DNA of 64,000 bases. Origin: Amphibalanus amphitrite (Eukaryota; Arthropoda; Thecostraca; Balanomorpha; Balanidae). Below are positions 43,601 through 51,162 of this stretch, in pieces. The DNA lies in contig NW_024881503.1 of NCBI RefSeq assembly GCF_019059575.1, forward strand, positions 744,001 to 808,000, read 5' to 3'. The position numbers were made by a program, and so were the translations under genes. The notes below the pieces were generated by a model. It saw only the letters and a list, made by a program, of their open reading frames with translations, had not been told where the DNA came from and searched no databases. The stretch's first letter is position 1; each line of letters starts with the position of its first letter.

Positions 43601-44458
43601 AGACATCACAGAGGGGTCGGCTCTGGATAAAACAGAGGCCTCTACAGCGGCCTGGAATTCGCCCCAGTCGGCTTTCCGAACATTCCACCTAGGTGGACGG
43701 TTGCCTGACACTGGGGACTCCTGGTGCTCCAGCCACACTGGGAAGTGGTCGCTCCCGAGTGGGTCGTCATGGACGGACCAGGTAAAAAGCTGAGCTAGCC
43801 GCGGACTCACTAAGCTCAGGTCCAGAGCCGATGTTTGACCGGAGGGTGTTGTAAAATGGGTGCGCTGTCCTGTATTTAAAATACACAGCGCCTCATCGCG
43901 GATAAAAGATTCTAAAAGTCGACCACGAGTGCCAGTCGTGTCGCATCCCCACGCCAGGCTATGGGCATTAAAATCGCCGACTACCAGGACCGGAGGTGGA
44001 AGCTCATCGACGAGTCGATGCAGCTCAACCACCGGGAGTGCTATACCTGGTGGTAGGTATAAAGAGCACACTGTCAGTTCCCGGTGGTTGAAATCAACTC
44101 TGGCGGCCACCGCCTGCAGGGGAGTCTGCAGCGGCACCTGGCGAGCAGGTACGCTGTGGTGAACCGCCAGAAGCACACCTCCATGGGCAATGGTAGGGGT
44201 GTCCAGGTCTCTTCTAAAAACAGAGTAGCCCTTGATGGCAAAGGTAACGTTTGGCGCTAGCTTGGTCTCCTGGAGACCTAAAACAAGGGGTGTGCGCCAA
44301 CGGATAAGAGACTGTAGGTCCTGGTAGTTGGCCCGGAGGCCTCTACAGTTCCACTGTAGAATAAAAGGCGTGGTTAAAAAGGCGCAAAAAGGGCGCGTAT
44401 AACATGAGGCAAAGGCGCACACAGATACCTGACTGACCACAAAAAAGGTAAAAAGCAC
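40688..44458 (-). CDS. LINE ORF2: endonuclease, reverse transcriptase, RNase H
   Basis: 1,256 residues. An AP-like endonuclease spans about 33-245: WNCRGL (36-41), QETK (63-66), GDFNAH (161-166) and SDHFP (236-240) carry the metal and catalytic residues. The reverse transcriptase spans about 465-770: FFDIEAAYD (Asp600, Asp606), GVPQGGVLS and the FVDD box (688-691, with Phe in place of the usual Tyr). RNase H spans about 980-1100 with Asp985, Glu1018, Asp1042 and Asp1095 in place. A CCHC-like Cys/His segment follows near 1166-1205. The product nicks target DNA and copies the element RNA by target-primed reverse transcription. Start is the first Met; the first ~30 residues are hydrophobic and unlike the family, so the true start may be later. 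No internal stop or frameshift. Confidence 0.93.
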   Translation of the reverse strand: MLFTFFVVSQVSVCAFASCYTRPFCAFLTTPFILQWNCRGLRANYQDLQSLIRWRTPLVLGLQETKLAPNVTFAIKGYSVFRRDLDTPTIAHGGVLLAVHHSVPARQVPLQTPLQAVAARVDFNHRELTVCSLYLPPGIALPVVELHRLVDELPPPVLVVGDFNAHSLAWGCDTTGTRGRLLESFIRDEALCILNTGQRTHFTTPSGQTSALDLSLVSPRLAQLFTWSVHDDPLGSDHFPVWLEHQESPVSGNRPPRWNVRKADWGEFQAAVEASVLSRADPSVMSTEDFTCLLIDSANGCIPKTSSQPRRPPVPWWTKECGDAIRARKRAFRKFDRSSTTENLIAFKRARAFARRVLKEAKAVSWRTYVSSLNRFTPTTQIWARMKRIEGRFSSVPLPVLRVNNTDISHPSDVAETIGRALYQRCRGEPSSRPAPAAVDFSTAENLVYNEPFSMAELTSAISSLRSVSEGPDAVHNDMLRHLPTVALEALLATFNSLWETGTFPETWREAIIIPILKAGKSGHDPLHYRPISLTSSLSKLMEKMVNVRFSWFLEHHGVFTNAQCGFRKHRSPVDHILALDTEIRTCFTEKKHLGALFFDIEAAYDTVLRHSILSKVYKYGIRGRMGLFIKNFLSGRRFKVRVGSDFSSSFTQENGVPQGGVLSVALFAVAINDIVDDLPVSIGRSLFVDDFAIWFAASSARHAARQLQLAVTRLERWSGKNGLRFSTAKTVAMHFCRRRCDDLALGIKLYGQVIPTRPVAKFLGIYFDSSLTYKEHFRTLRERCFKSLNVLKCVARTSYGADRRTLLLYRSIVRSKLDYASFVYDSASQSSKKVLDAVHHAAIRVATGAFRTSPSSSLLAEAHEPPLSLRRQMLGMRYALKLRQFPTHPTYPYVFSTYYTRLDRARQSLCFGARMRGLFSAANIGLRVVRRSWGTSSPPWKHAKPQVDLSLSEVKKDDLLPCEARVRALQHIVSYDGFNTVFTDGSKTPEGVGCAFIAGRDTRSFSLPSFASVFSSELVAIEKALCFIEVSDGLSYLILSDSLSSLLALRSFNPVDPIVQDILARLQSVEQSGKFVQFCWIPSHVGIHGNELADAAARRAAAASCTRRLPLPARDLYSAVRSFILSEWQAEWSLRGGGKLREVKPTLEPWRSCLQDNRSNEVILCRLRIGHTYATHGHLLRGDEQAICNGCSAPLTVAHVLLSCPLLEPDRTRYLGRIAPGTTVRRLLGDESPWVLSGNIFSFIRAVKFQAIYST

Positions 44459-44539
44459 CGAGAGAAATGCACCTGGTAAAAAAGCGCAATAGCGCGAAAA
44501 AGATAAAAGGATAAAAGAGGAAATGACTAGACTGAAAGA

Positions 44540-46297
44540 CTAGACTAGGTCCTCTAACTCCGAGGAGGCGCTCCCCCCGTAACGGATACGGGGATGCCCC
44601 GAGCCCTCTCGGTGTAGCCTCCCTTCAGCAGAGGCAGATCGGGCGTGGCTCGAGCCCTGCTGGGGCTTTTTCGCCCGGGGAGCGTCACCCTCCGAGGGTG
44701 ACCAGCTCGGGGGCGTCTGCCGCTTGGCGAGGCGCCCTGGAGCCGCGGAGGTCTGTTGCCGCCCCGACGGGGATGTCGAGGCGGCGGCCTGTGTCCTCGA
44801 CACAGGCGTCTCTGGCAGCGGCGGTGGTGGCCGCCGCTGCGGAGGTGGAGGAGGCGGCGGGGGACCCATGATGGGCCGAGTCCCCGCCTCAGGTGTCTCC
44901 GGGGTGTCAGCGGCAACAGCCGCATTGGCACTCCCGGAGGCGGAGTCGGCAGACGAGGCTTCCTTAGCCTCGAGGGCCTTCTGGACGAGGCGAGCCCTCC
45001 TCGCCTCTCGTGCCCTCCTCTCCTCCTCCCCCCGCCGCAGCGCCTCCTGCACCGCCGTGGACGGTCGGGGGCGGGGCGGGGTGGGTGGCGCCTTACCCTG
45101 CGCCGGGGGGCGCCGACCACCCTGTCGGCGCTGGACGACGGCCCAGCCGTCTCCATCACCGTTCGCGGCTGGAACGGGACTGGGTGGACCCCACACTGAC
45201 TCTTGAGCAGCCTGCTCTGTGTTTCTCGGCGGCGCACGAGGCGCCGTGGTGTCCGCTGAGTCACCAGTGGCTACGACGGTGAGGCCGAATCGTTTGAGAA
45301 GCTGCACGAGCTGTGCTACACTCATCTGGGAGGCATCGGTAGAGTTTGTGACTCTCACCTTCTGGGCATACGAGGTCTTCGGGTGACTCTGGTTGTACAC
45401 CTCCCGGGCCTCTTTGAAAGACAAATTTCTGGTAGCCTTGATGGTCATGATCTCTTTCTCCTTGACGTATGCAGGGCAAGACCTATCATACGCGGAGTGC
45501 GGCGTCTGCCCCTCTCCGCAGTTGACGCATCGGGGGGTCTCCGAGTCACAGGTTTCGTCAGTGTGGTCCTGCGAAGCACACTTGGAGCACGTGGGTCTTC
45601 CTCGGCAGTTGTCCTTTGTGTGGCCGAAACGTTGGCAGCGGAAGCAGCGCATGGGCGCTGGGACGAAAGGCCGCACGCGAACCTTCACGTAGCCCACGCG
45701 AATCTCACTCGGCAAGTCAGTAGAGTCAAAAGTCAGAATGATGTTGTTGGTCGAGACCGTGCCTCTCTTCGTCATGATGCGGCGAGCCGCTGTCACGCCG
45801 AAATCGGCGAGCCCGTCCGCAATGTCCTCGTCGCTCACTCCCCTCAGATCGAAGCAGTTAATGACCCCTCGTGAGGAGTTCTTAGAGCGGTGGGGCTCCA
45901 CTGTAAGCGGGATGGAGACGAGCCTCCGGCCAGATGCCCGTCCCTCGGAGAACACGAAGCGAGTAGCGTCCAACGCTTTCGCCGCCTCCTCGCTTTTCCT
46001 GAACTCGACCTCCAGCGCGCCATCACGCATCCGGTCACAACGAACGATTGAACCAAACCGGTCGCAGCCATCCTTCCGCTGGAAGGGCGACAGAGAGCTC
46101 AGCTCCCTGTCTGCACTCCGGAAGATAAGGATCTTAGGAGATCGTGGACCTTTGTCGAGCACCGTTCGCCTGTCGGCCGAGGCCAACGGGCGAGGATCGG
46201 CCGAGGCCGAGGGATTGGACTGGGGGGAAGGGGGATCGGTCAAGTTATCCATGTGAAAGAGTTGGTCTCCGCCAGCTCGGCCGCCGACGCTCCGCAA
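44540..46297 (-). CDS. LINE ORF1: gag-like RNA-binding protein
   Basis: Up to 585 residues; Met16 (46252) is an equally likely start, since the sequence from MDNLTDPPSPQ looks like the natural N-terminus. The core from about 45 to 210 is a folded gag-like domain. Three zinc knuckles follow: C218-C221-H226-C231, C237-C240-H245-C250 (both CX2CX4HX4C) and a wider C257-C260-H267-C274. A helical segment is followed by a long low-complexity tail rich in Pro, Arg, Ala and Ser (from ~350), with an 11-residue proline-rich run near 485. ORF1 proteins of this group coat the element RNA. The frame is intact. The gap to ORF2 suggests reinitiation or an equivalent mechanism. Confidence 0.9.
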   Translation of the reverse strand: MRSVGGRAGGDQLFHMDNLTDPPSPQSNPSASADPRPLASADRRTVLDKGPRSPKILIFRSADRELSSLSPFQRKDGCDRFGSIVRCDRMRDGALEVEFRKSEEAAKALDATRFVFSEGRASGRRLVSIPLTVEPHRSKNSSRGVINCFDLRGVSDEDIADGLADFGVTAARRIMTKRGTVSTNNIILTFDSTDLPSEIRVGYVKVRVRPFVPAPMRCFRCQRFGHTKDNCRGRPTCSKCASQDHTDETCDSETPRCVNCGEGQTPHSAYDRSCPAYVKEKEIMTIKATRNLSFKEAREVYNQSHPKTSYAQKVRVTNSTDASQMSVAQLVQLLKRFGLTVVATGDSADTTAPRAPPRNTEQAAQESVWGPPSPVPAANGDGDGWAVVQRRQGGRRPPAQGKAPPTPPRPRPSTAVQEALRRGEEERRAREARRARLVQKALEAKEASSADSASGSANAAVAADTPETPEAGTRPIMGPPPPPPPPQRRPPPPLPETPVSRTQAAASTSPSGRQQTSAAPGRLAKRQTPPSWSPSEGDAPRAKKPQQGSSHARSASAEGRLHREGSGHPRIRYGGSASSELEDLV

Positions 46298-46689
46298 CGG
46301 CGCCGCTACAAGGCCTGGGACGGCCGAGCTGACTGTACGGGACTTGGCGGCACCTTCCGAGGGGGAGAGAGAGGCTCACCACCCCCCACGGTCGGATACC
46401 GCCTCCTCCCTTGACGCCTCGCCGAGTCACCGCCAGGGGCAGCGACAGATCAGCCCCACCGACGGAGGACGAGCACAAGTGCCCGAACCCCGCCGGCGAC
46501 ACCTCTCCGACACCACCCCCGGCGGCATCACGACTGGGAATGGCTCCTCAAGTGCGGCGCCCCACTGAGTGTCCCGCCCTTACAGAACTCAGGGCCAAAG
46601 AGGCGTGTTGCCCAGCCACCGCGACTGGCTCCGCACGGTGGGGGGCTCAACCTCCAGGATCCCGTTGTCCTGGGGTACGGGTCGGCTCG

Positions 46690-47254
46690 CCTAGCCTAGT
46701 AAAACCGGCTGGTACCCGAGGGGACGCCACTCCCCTTACACTAGCCCAACTCGGCTGTGTTCCTGCGGGTGCAAAAACAACGAAAAAGGGGAGAAAAGGA
46801 ATCAGAAAGCTGTGATCGAACGAAACGCGGACATCCGGTGAGAAGCAAAGCAAAAGCAAACAAAGACCGCTCAAGAGAAACAAAACCACGGAAACCGAGA
46901 AAAGTCGGGCCGTACCATCTGTCCATCCAGCGATCAAAGCAAGTCGTAGGCAAGCATGGGTCAAGCTGGGGCCGAGGGGGCGCTACTCCCCTTGCTGGCC
47001 GAGGCCAGGGCCGCCGCGGGGCAAGGGCCCAAGGAACCCAGTCCGACAGCAACCCGAGCCACTGCCAACCCCCTGCGGGGCCAATCCTGCAGACACTCCA
47101 TCCAGTAAGCAAGGCAAGTCCAGGTCAAACGCGCGTCAAGCTGGGGCCGAGGGGGCGCTACTCCCCTTACTGGCCGAAGTCACAGCCGCCGCAAAGCCGG
47201 GGCCAGGTTACCCCGGCTAAGCAGCAGCTCTGACCACGGTCAGCCCCCTGCGGG
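46690..47254 (-). repeat. Repeated modules in the LINE 5' UTR
   Basis: A GAGGGGGCGCTACTCCCCTT module recurs at about 46974 and 47149 (175 bp apart) within longer similar units beginning TCAAGCTGGGGCCG (46961, 47136). A third, more diverged copy lies near 46719. Each unit ends in a CCCCTGCGGGG palindrome. Tandem promoter monomers at the 5' end are known in several LINEs, so these may carry the internal promoter. Confidence 0.7.
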
Positions 47255-47268
47255 GACCTTGCATGAGT
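47255..47268. repeat. LINE target-site duplication, 5' side
   Basis: GACCTTGCATGAGT, identical to 40457-40470. Confidence 0.9.
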
Positions 47269-47269
47269 G

Positions 47270-48300
47270 GCTCAGGCCTCAGAATCAGATATGATCTTGA
47301 GTTGAGACTCATTGAAATTAGTTAATGTAGGTATACAATATACATTCTCCAAACGGCACCTAGTTTAGCAGTGCCAACTGGCTGCCAGCTAGATAGAGCC
47401 CATCCGTCACTTACCATTTATGTTGGCTCAACGTGGAGATTAAAATGAAGGAATATAAAAAAATATTGTTAGTCTACAATTTTAGATTAAAAATGACGTC
47501 ATTGAATATTAATCGATATCAAGAGCACCAAGGCACTGACCAAGTGGCTCTTTTGGTAAAAATAAATTGTTCTTTCTTCCTATGCATCAAATAAAAAATA
47601 TTTTCAATTTTTTATTTGTCATCGTATATTTCTATTTTTCAACAAAATTACTCGTTGACTTCATATTTATCGAGATTCAGACGTGAAAGTTATCAACTGC
47701 GCCATTAATGTAGTTTTCTTAATACATACTATGACTCTCATTCTATTCTCGAATTCATGACGTCACTCATAGTACATATTTTGGGCGAATGGAGATCGCT
47801 GAGGAAATATTTCAAAGCCGCTCCTTTACATTATTCTGAAGATTCTATGATGTCATAAAACAAGTTTCTTTTTAAACTTCTATTTCATGGAAAAATGTGC
47901 ATTTTGTGGTTTATTGGCAGTTGAGCATCGCAATTTTGCGGTTTATAGGTGAGTTAATTTATATTATAGCATAGCCTATAGGTAGTTTATAGGCTATAGG
48001 TAGTTTGGGCGTATTTGACTCTATAGACGCCCAAACTCTTATGCTGTTGATTGATTATTGGGACCAAATTGGGACTGGGAGAATGGGAGGCAGCCGCAGG
48101 TGTCAATTCTGACTTCTGACATGTAAAATGTAGGTACCTAGGTAATGTAGCAGGCACTTGGTTTGGTAAGTGCCTACCAACTGCCAAATGCTTTTGGCTC
48201 ATTAGGCGCCTGTGCCTGAGCCTCTGAGGCTCTTGTAAGTCTGAAATATGGAGTTAAGTGATGGCTAAAGCTGAGGGGGTGATCTAGCATTGATTATTAG
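47270..48300. other. Interior of the 10.2-kb element; no gene
   Basis: AT-rich, non-coding. A short hairpin GTTTGGGCGT / ACGCCCAAAC lies near 48006-48035. Confidence 0.45.
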
Positions 48301-48312
48301 GGTGTTGATGGT

Positions 48313-48534
48313 GACTTGTAAACGACTCAAATTTTTTTTGAGTCGATTCTTTGTTTGAGTCTGAAAATTTGAATCGATTCATCAAATGACTCATGATGTT
48401 AAATTTAATTGATTCGAATCAACTCATGACTCATCAAGTTCCTCGATGAAGTGATTCGAATCAACTCATGACTCATCGAAAAACGGTTTGATTCTGAGTC
48501 GATTCACGAATCAACTCAGAGTCGTTTACAAGTC
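48313..48534. mobile_element. GACTTGTAAACGACTC MITE, complete copy
   Basis: 222 bp with exact 16-bp inverted ends GACTTGTAAACGACTC (48313-48328 and inverted at 48519-48534). The interior is made of GAATCAACTCATGACTC and GAGTCGATTC steps, themselves partly palindromic. No ORF. An incomplete relative lies at 39682. Confidence 0.85.
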
Positions 48535-48689
48535 TGCTAACAACACGTCATTGCAACTTCATTGCAGCTCAAAATCTTGCATTGCTAGCGCCTAATACGC
48601 AACGGCTTTTGTTGTATAATGACCTAATCAGTGCCTTCAATCCAAGAAATTTGCTTTTGAATCCTGTTTTTAAAATGGCAAAATAACTT

Positions 48690-49456
48690 TTAGCGTGGGG
48701 TAATTTGAACATAGTGTGAGAATTTCAATGAAGACAGGGATACCTCCGAAAAAAACAACGCTCCCAGTTTTTTTTTTGCCAATATTTTCGAACCAAAGCA
48801 GTAGCAGATAAGTGATGCCAGTTTTAGAAAATTTACGTCTAATATCCGTCTTATGTCCGGCATTTTCGTTGATTTTCCGTCCAAAAATGTTAAAGTCAAC
48901 TATTTGTCCAAATATGTCCGAATATTATGCAGCTATCAACACTCACAATCGTCATTTATATTGCTTATCATGTAATTTTACCAGCCGAAAAGTGTTCATT
49001 ATATTGAGAGCTTAACAAGCTTTCCATTCGCCAATCAATGCTATGCACGATTACTTTATAAAAAGCGCTGAAGTGTAGCAAGCCATCGTCCAATGTTGTC
49101 CAGTCTGCTACCTTTGTCCAACCAATTCCGAATTGGACATTGGACAAAATCAGAACTCCAAATGTCCAGGTTTCGATTGGCACCACTTTAACAGATGTAG
49201 TAAGGTTGGGAAAGTTTTTATCGAACAAAAATGATAGACGTTCTGTTAATTGAAGAGGGGCGAATTCTGTCAACTGACCGGTGTGCAGCGTGCAGAAATT
49301 GATACTCTGCAACTGTTATTTTTGCTTTTGTGTTGATTTTTCAAGTGAAGGTATGTTTAGAATTGTTCTGCCTATTTGTTTATGGGTCAAACAACATCGG
49401 TGCTGGCGAGCCTATCGTTTTTATGACAGGTAAAGGCAGTATGTTCAAATTACCCC
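48690..49456. repeat. Inner inverted copy of the GGGGTAATTTGAACAT end
   Basis: GTGGGGTAATTTGAACAT at 48693 and its inverse ATGTTCAAATTACCCCAC at 49439-49456 bracket ~760 bp of AT-rich sequence. It may be a smaller sibling element nested inside the larger one, or duplicated subterminal repeats of that element. Confidence 0.55.
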
Positions 49457-50169
49457 ACGGTGGGGCAATTTGAACACACCGTGACTTGGTGGAGAAGTGA
49501 GGCTATGCTATTATTCAAGGTATGCTCGGCTCGTCCAAAAATGAGGCTGGCATGGTGAAAGCAAGTGACACTTGCGCTACTGAAACAGTTTTTCTTCATC
49601 CAGGGTTGAACTGGAATTTGGTACAACGGAGAAGACGTAAAAATATGTTCAAATTACCCCACACTACCCTATCCCACCTTCTAAAATGTTGTTAAAACCA
49701 GTTAAATTGTGCCCGACTTTATAGATTGGATGACCAGGAACACGGTTCTGGCATTTATTTTTCATTAAACATCTTAGGCTTCCCATATTCCAAACACAAA
49801 CTTTCAAATATGTGACGTCACAGCCCAAAATTACCTCCTTCCCCAGGCCACATTACTGACATAAAGCTGATTCTTTTTACTCTGTAGGCACCACAACAAA
49901 GTTCAGACCAAGTTTTAAGCAATTTTTCAACGAACAAACCCATTTAAATCAGAATGACTAAACGAGGTGACGTCACACTAACGGTCGCTCCATGTTGAAG
50001 ATAGGGCCTTGCGCAAGGCCCATTTTCAAATGAAGGGAACGAATTTCTTCAACACCAAGAGGCCGCGGGGGTTGCAACCTAGATAGATAGTGGTTTCTGA
50101 ACCTCGCCGCAAACTTGGCTATCTCAACTCAAACCCCATGTTAAAGGTGGGATAGTCCCTTTAAAAGGG

Positions 50170-50850
50170 CTTTCTACTGCGTCGCCTCGTCTCCGGGTAC
50201 AGATTTCGGCCCGCTGACGCTGATGGCTTCATTTGCCATGCGCTTCACGTTTTCCACGCACAGGCTTCCAGCGAACCTCTCCACAGTCCACCGTGGCTTG
50301 CAGCTCTTGAAGGGTCGCTGGGGGGTTCTTCTGAGAGCCTCAAGGCGACCGCCCAAAACCAAAGTCCAGCGGTGAGCGGTCTGGGCTCCGAGCTGGCCAT
50401 GGCCGTTCGGTGAAGCGGCTCATAACTCGTCCGTCAATGTTGTCATCCAACCACTGGCGCACAGCCGTCGTACGAACTGCAGCGCCGTCCTGTTGAAACC
50501 AAAGGCCTTGTCTTTGTACCTCGTCATGGACCTGAGGCATATAGGGCCTTGCCTGAGGCCAGAACTCCTTGAGGAGCATCAGATAAGCCGACCCTGTCAC
50601 TGTCGAGCCAGTAGCGAACCAGTCGACGAAGACCCGCCCGTCGACCACCGCAGCCCAACACATGACCTGTGCGCATCGCTTTTTGCAGCTTACCGAGACT
50701 TTCGGGTTCTCAACAGCCCAAAATCGCTCATTCTGCTTATTTGGGGCTGCGTTCAGCACGAATCACTTCTCGTCCGTCCAGATGACCGTGCGGCTTTTGG
50801 AGGAGCCACTCGCTGAACTCGCGCCGGCCAGTCTTGTGAGCCTCTTATAT
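50170..50850 (-). pseudogene. Decayed Tc1/mariner-type transposase
   Basis: The minus strand reads RTVIWTDEK (first Asp), then a stop, then NAAPNKQNERFWAV, CAQVMCWAAVVDGRVFVDWF, LWFQQDGAAVR (second Asp; the usual APxH is AVR) and WPARSPDRSPLDFGF (third Asp in SPDLxPLDF). A frame change follows, after which the C-terminal helices (50170-50340) continue. The D-D-D spacing and the WPARSPD...PLDF motif fit the mariner-related families common in arthropods. The N-terminal paired-like domain is missing. It ends just inside the T2-like MITE edge (TTAA at 50161-50164). Confidence 0.8.
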
Positions 50851-50889
50851 GGATATGGCCTTGATCTGACCAAGCTGCTTCCAAAATAC

Positions 50890-51160
50890 ATAATACTCGG
50901 ATGTACCCTTCGGTGTCGGTGGTCGCCGCATTACCTTTGATCTTCAAACCAATATTGCCCAACGATGCCAAGCTTGGACAGGGCGTCCCACGCTGTGCAC
51001 TTGGGGGAGTGCAAGGGACGCTCCAAAACTTCCTCCGGTCGCGAATTTTCCCAGACTACGCAGTTTTTGGAGTTCACATGCCCACTCAGAAAGAAATGGG
51101 CTTCACCTGAGAACCATACCTACATCTTGATGAAAATGCTTCGAGAGGTTAGCAGAGCTT
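50890..51160 (-). pseudogene. Fragment of a second Tc1/mariner-type transposase
   Basis: The minus strand reads EAHFFLSGHVNSKNCVVW, PLHSPKCTAWDALSK and GIVGQYWFED, then GNAATTDTEGYIRVL in a shifted frame. These match the DEAHFxLxGxVNxQNxRxW...GPYFFE...YxxxL block that starts the catalytic domain in arthropod mariner-like transposases. It is a different family from its neighbour, which begins its own first-Asp region immediately downstream in the same orientation. Confidence 0.7.
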
Positions 51161-51162
51161 AG

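Larger units (their letters stand above)
40471..47254 (-). mobile_element. Full-length I-superfamily LINE
   Basis: A 6,784-bp non-LTR retrotransposon on the minus strand: ~957-bp GC-rich 5' UTR (46298-47254), ORF1 (gag-like, CCHC knuckles), an 81-bp gap, ORF2 (endonuclease, reverse transcriptase, RNase H) and a ~217-bp 3' UTR ending AATAAACAAACA rather than a long poly-A. An exact 14-bp target duplication flanks it. RNase H after the reverse transcriptase plus a three-knuckle ORF1 points to the I superfamily (I, Nimb and relatives) rather than Jockey or CR1. Both ORFs are open and all catalytic motifs are present, so the copy is young and may still be active. It sits inside the 10.2-kb TA-flanked element. 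Confidence 0.92.
39459..49669. mobile_element. 10.2-kb TA-flanked inverted-end element
   Basis: The left end GGGTAGGGTGGGGTAATTTG and the right end (reverse complement) GGGTAGTGTGGGGTAATTTG agree over ~25 bp. TA lies outside both (39457-39458, 49670-49671), and removing the insert restores a MITE end exactly. GGGGYAATTTGAACA is repeated near both ends (39467, 39486, 48694, 49443 inverted, 49457, 49650 inverted), like subterminal binding repeats. About 6.8 kb of its length is a later LINE insertion. I find no transposase, so it is probably non-autonomous. TA duplication suggests the Tc1/mariner group. Confidence 0.75.
39451..50160. mobile_element. T2-like MITE split by a 10.2-kb insertion
   Basis: Only eight bases of this MITE remain on the left (39451-39458); the other ~489 bp lie at 49672-50160. 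Joined at the TA they give AGGGACTATCCCACCTT, and the right end read in reverse is AGGGACTATCCCACCTTTAA. TTAA sits outside both ends (39447-39450 and 50161-50164). Without the insertion it would be about 497 bp, matching its relative at 17275-17752. The right half shares TTTGAGTTGAGATAGCCAA with that copy. Confidence 0.82.

Noticed and set aside
44554-45874. Long frames on both strands inside LINE ORF1
   Set aside because: They are out-of-frame shadows of the GC-rich ORF1; only the frame with the CCHC knuckles is supported.
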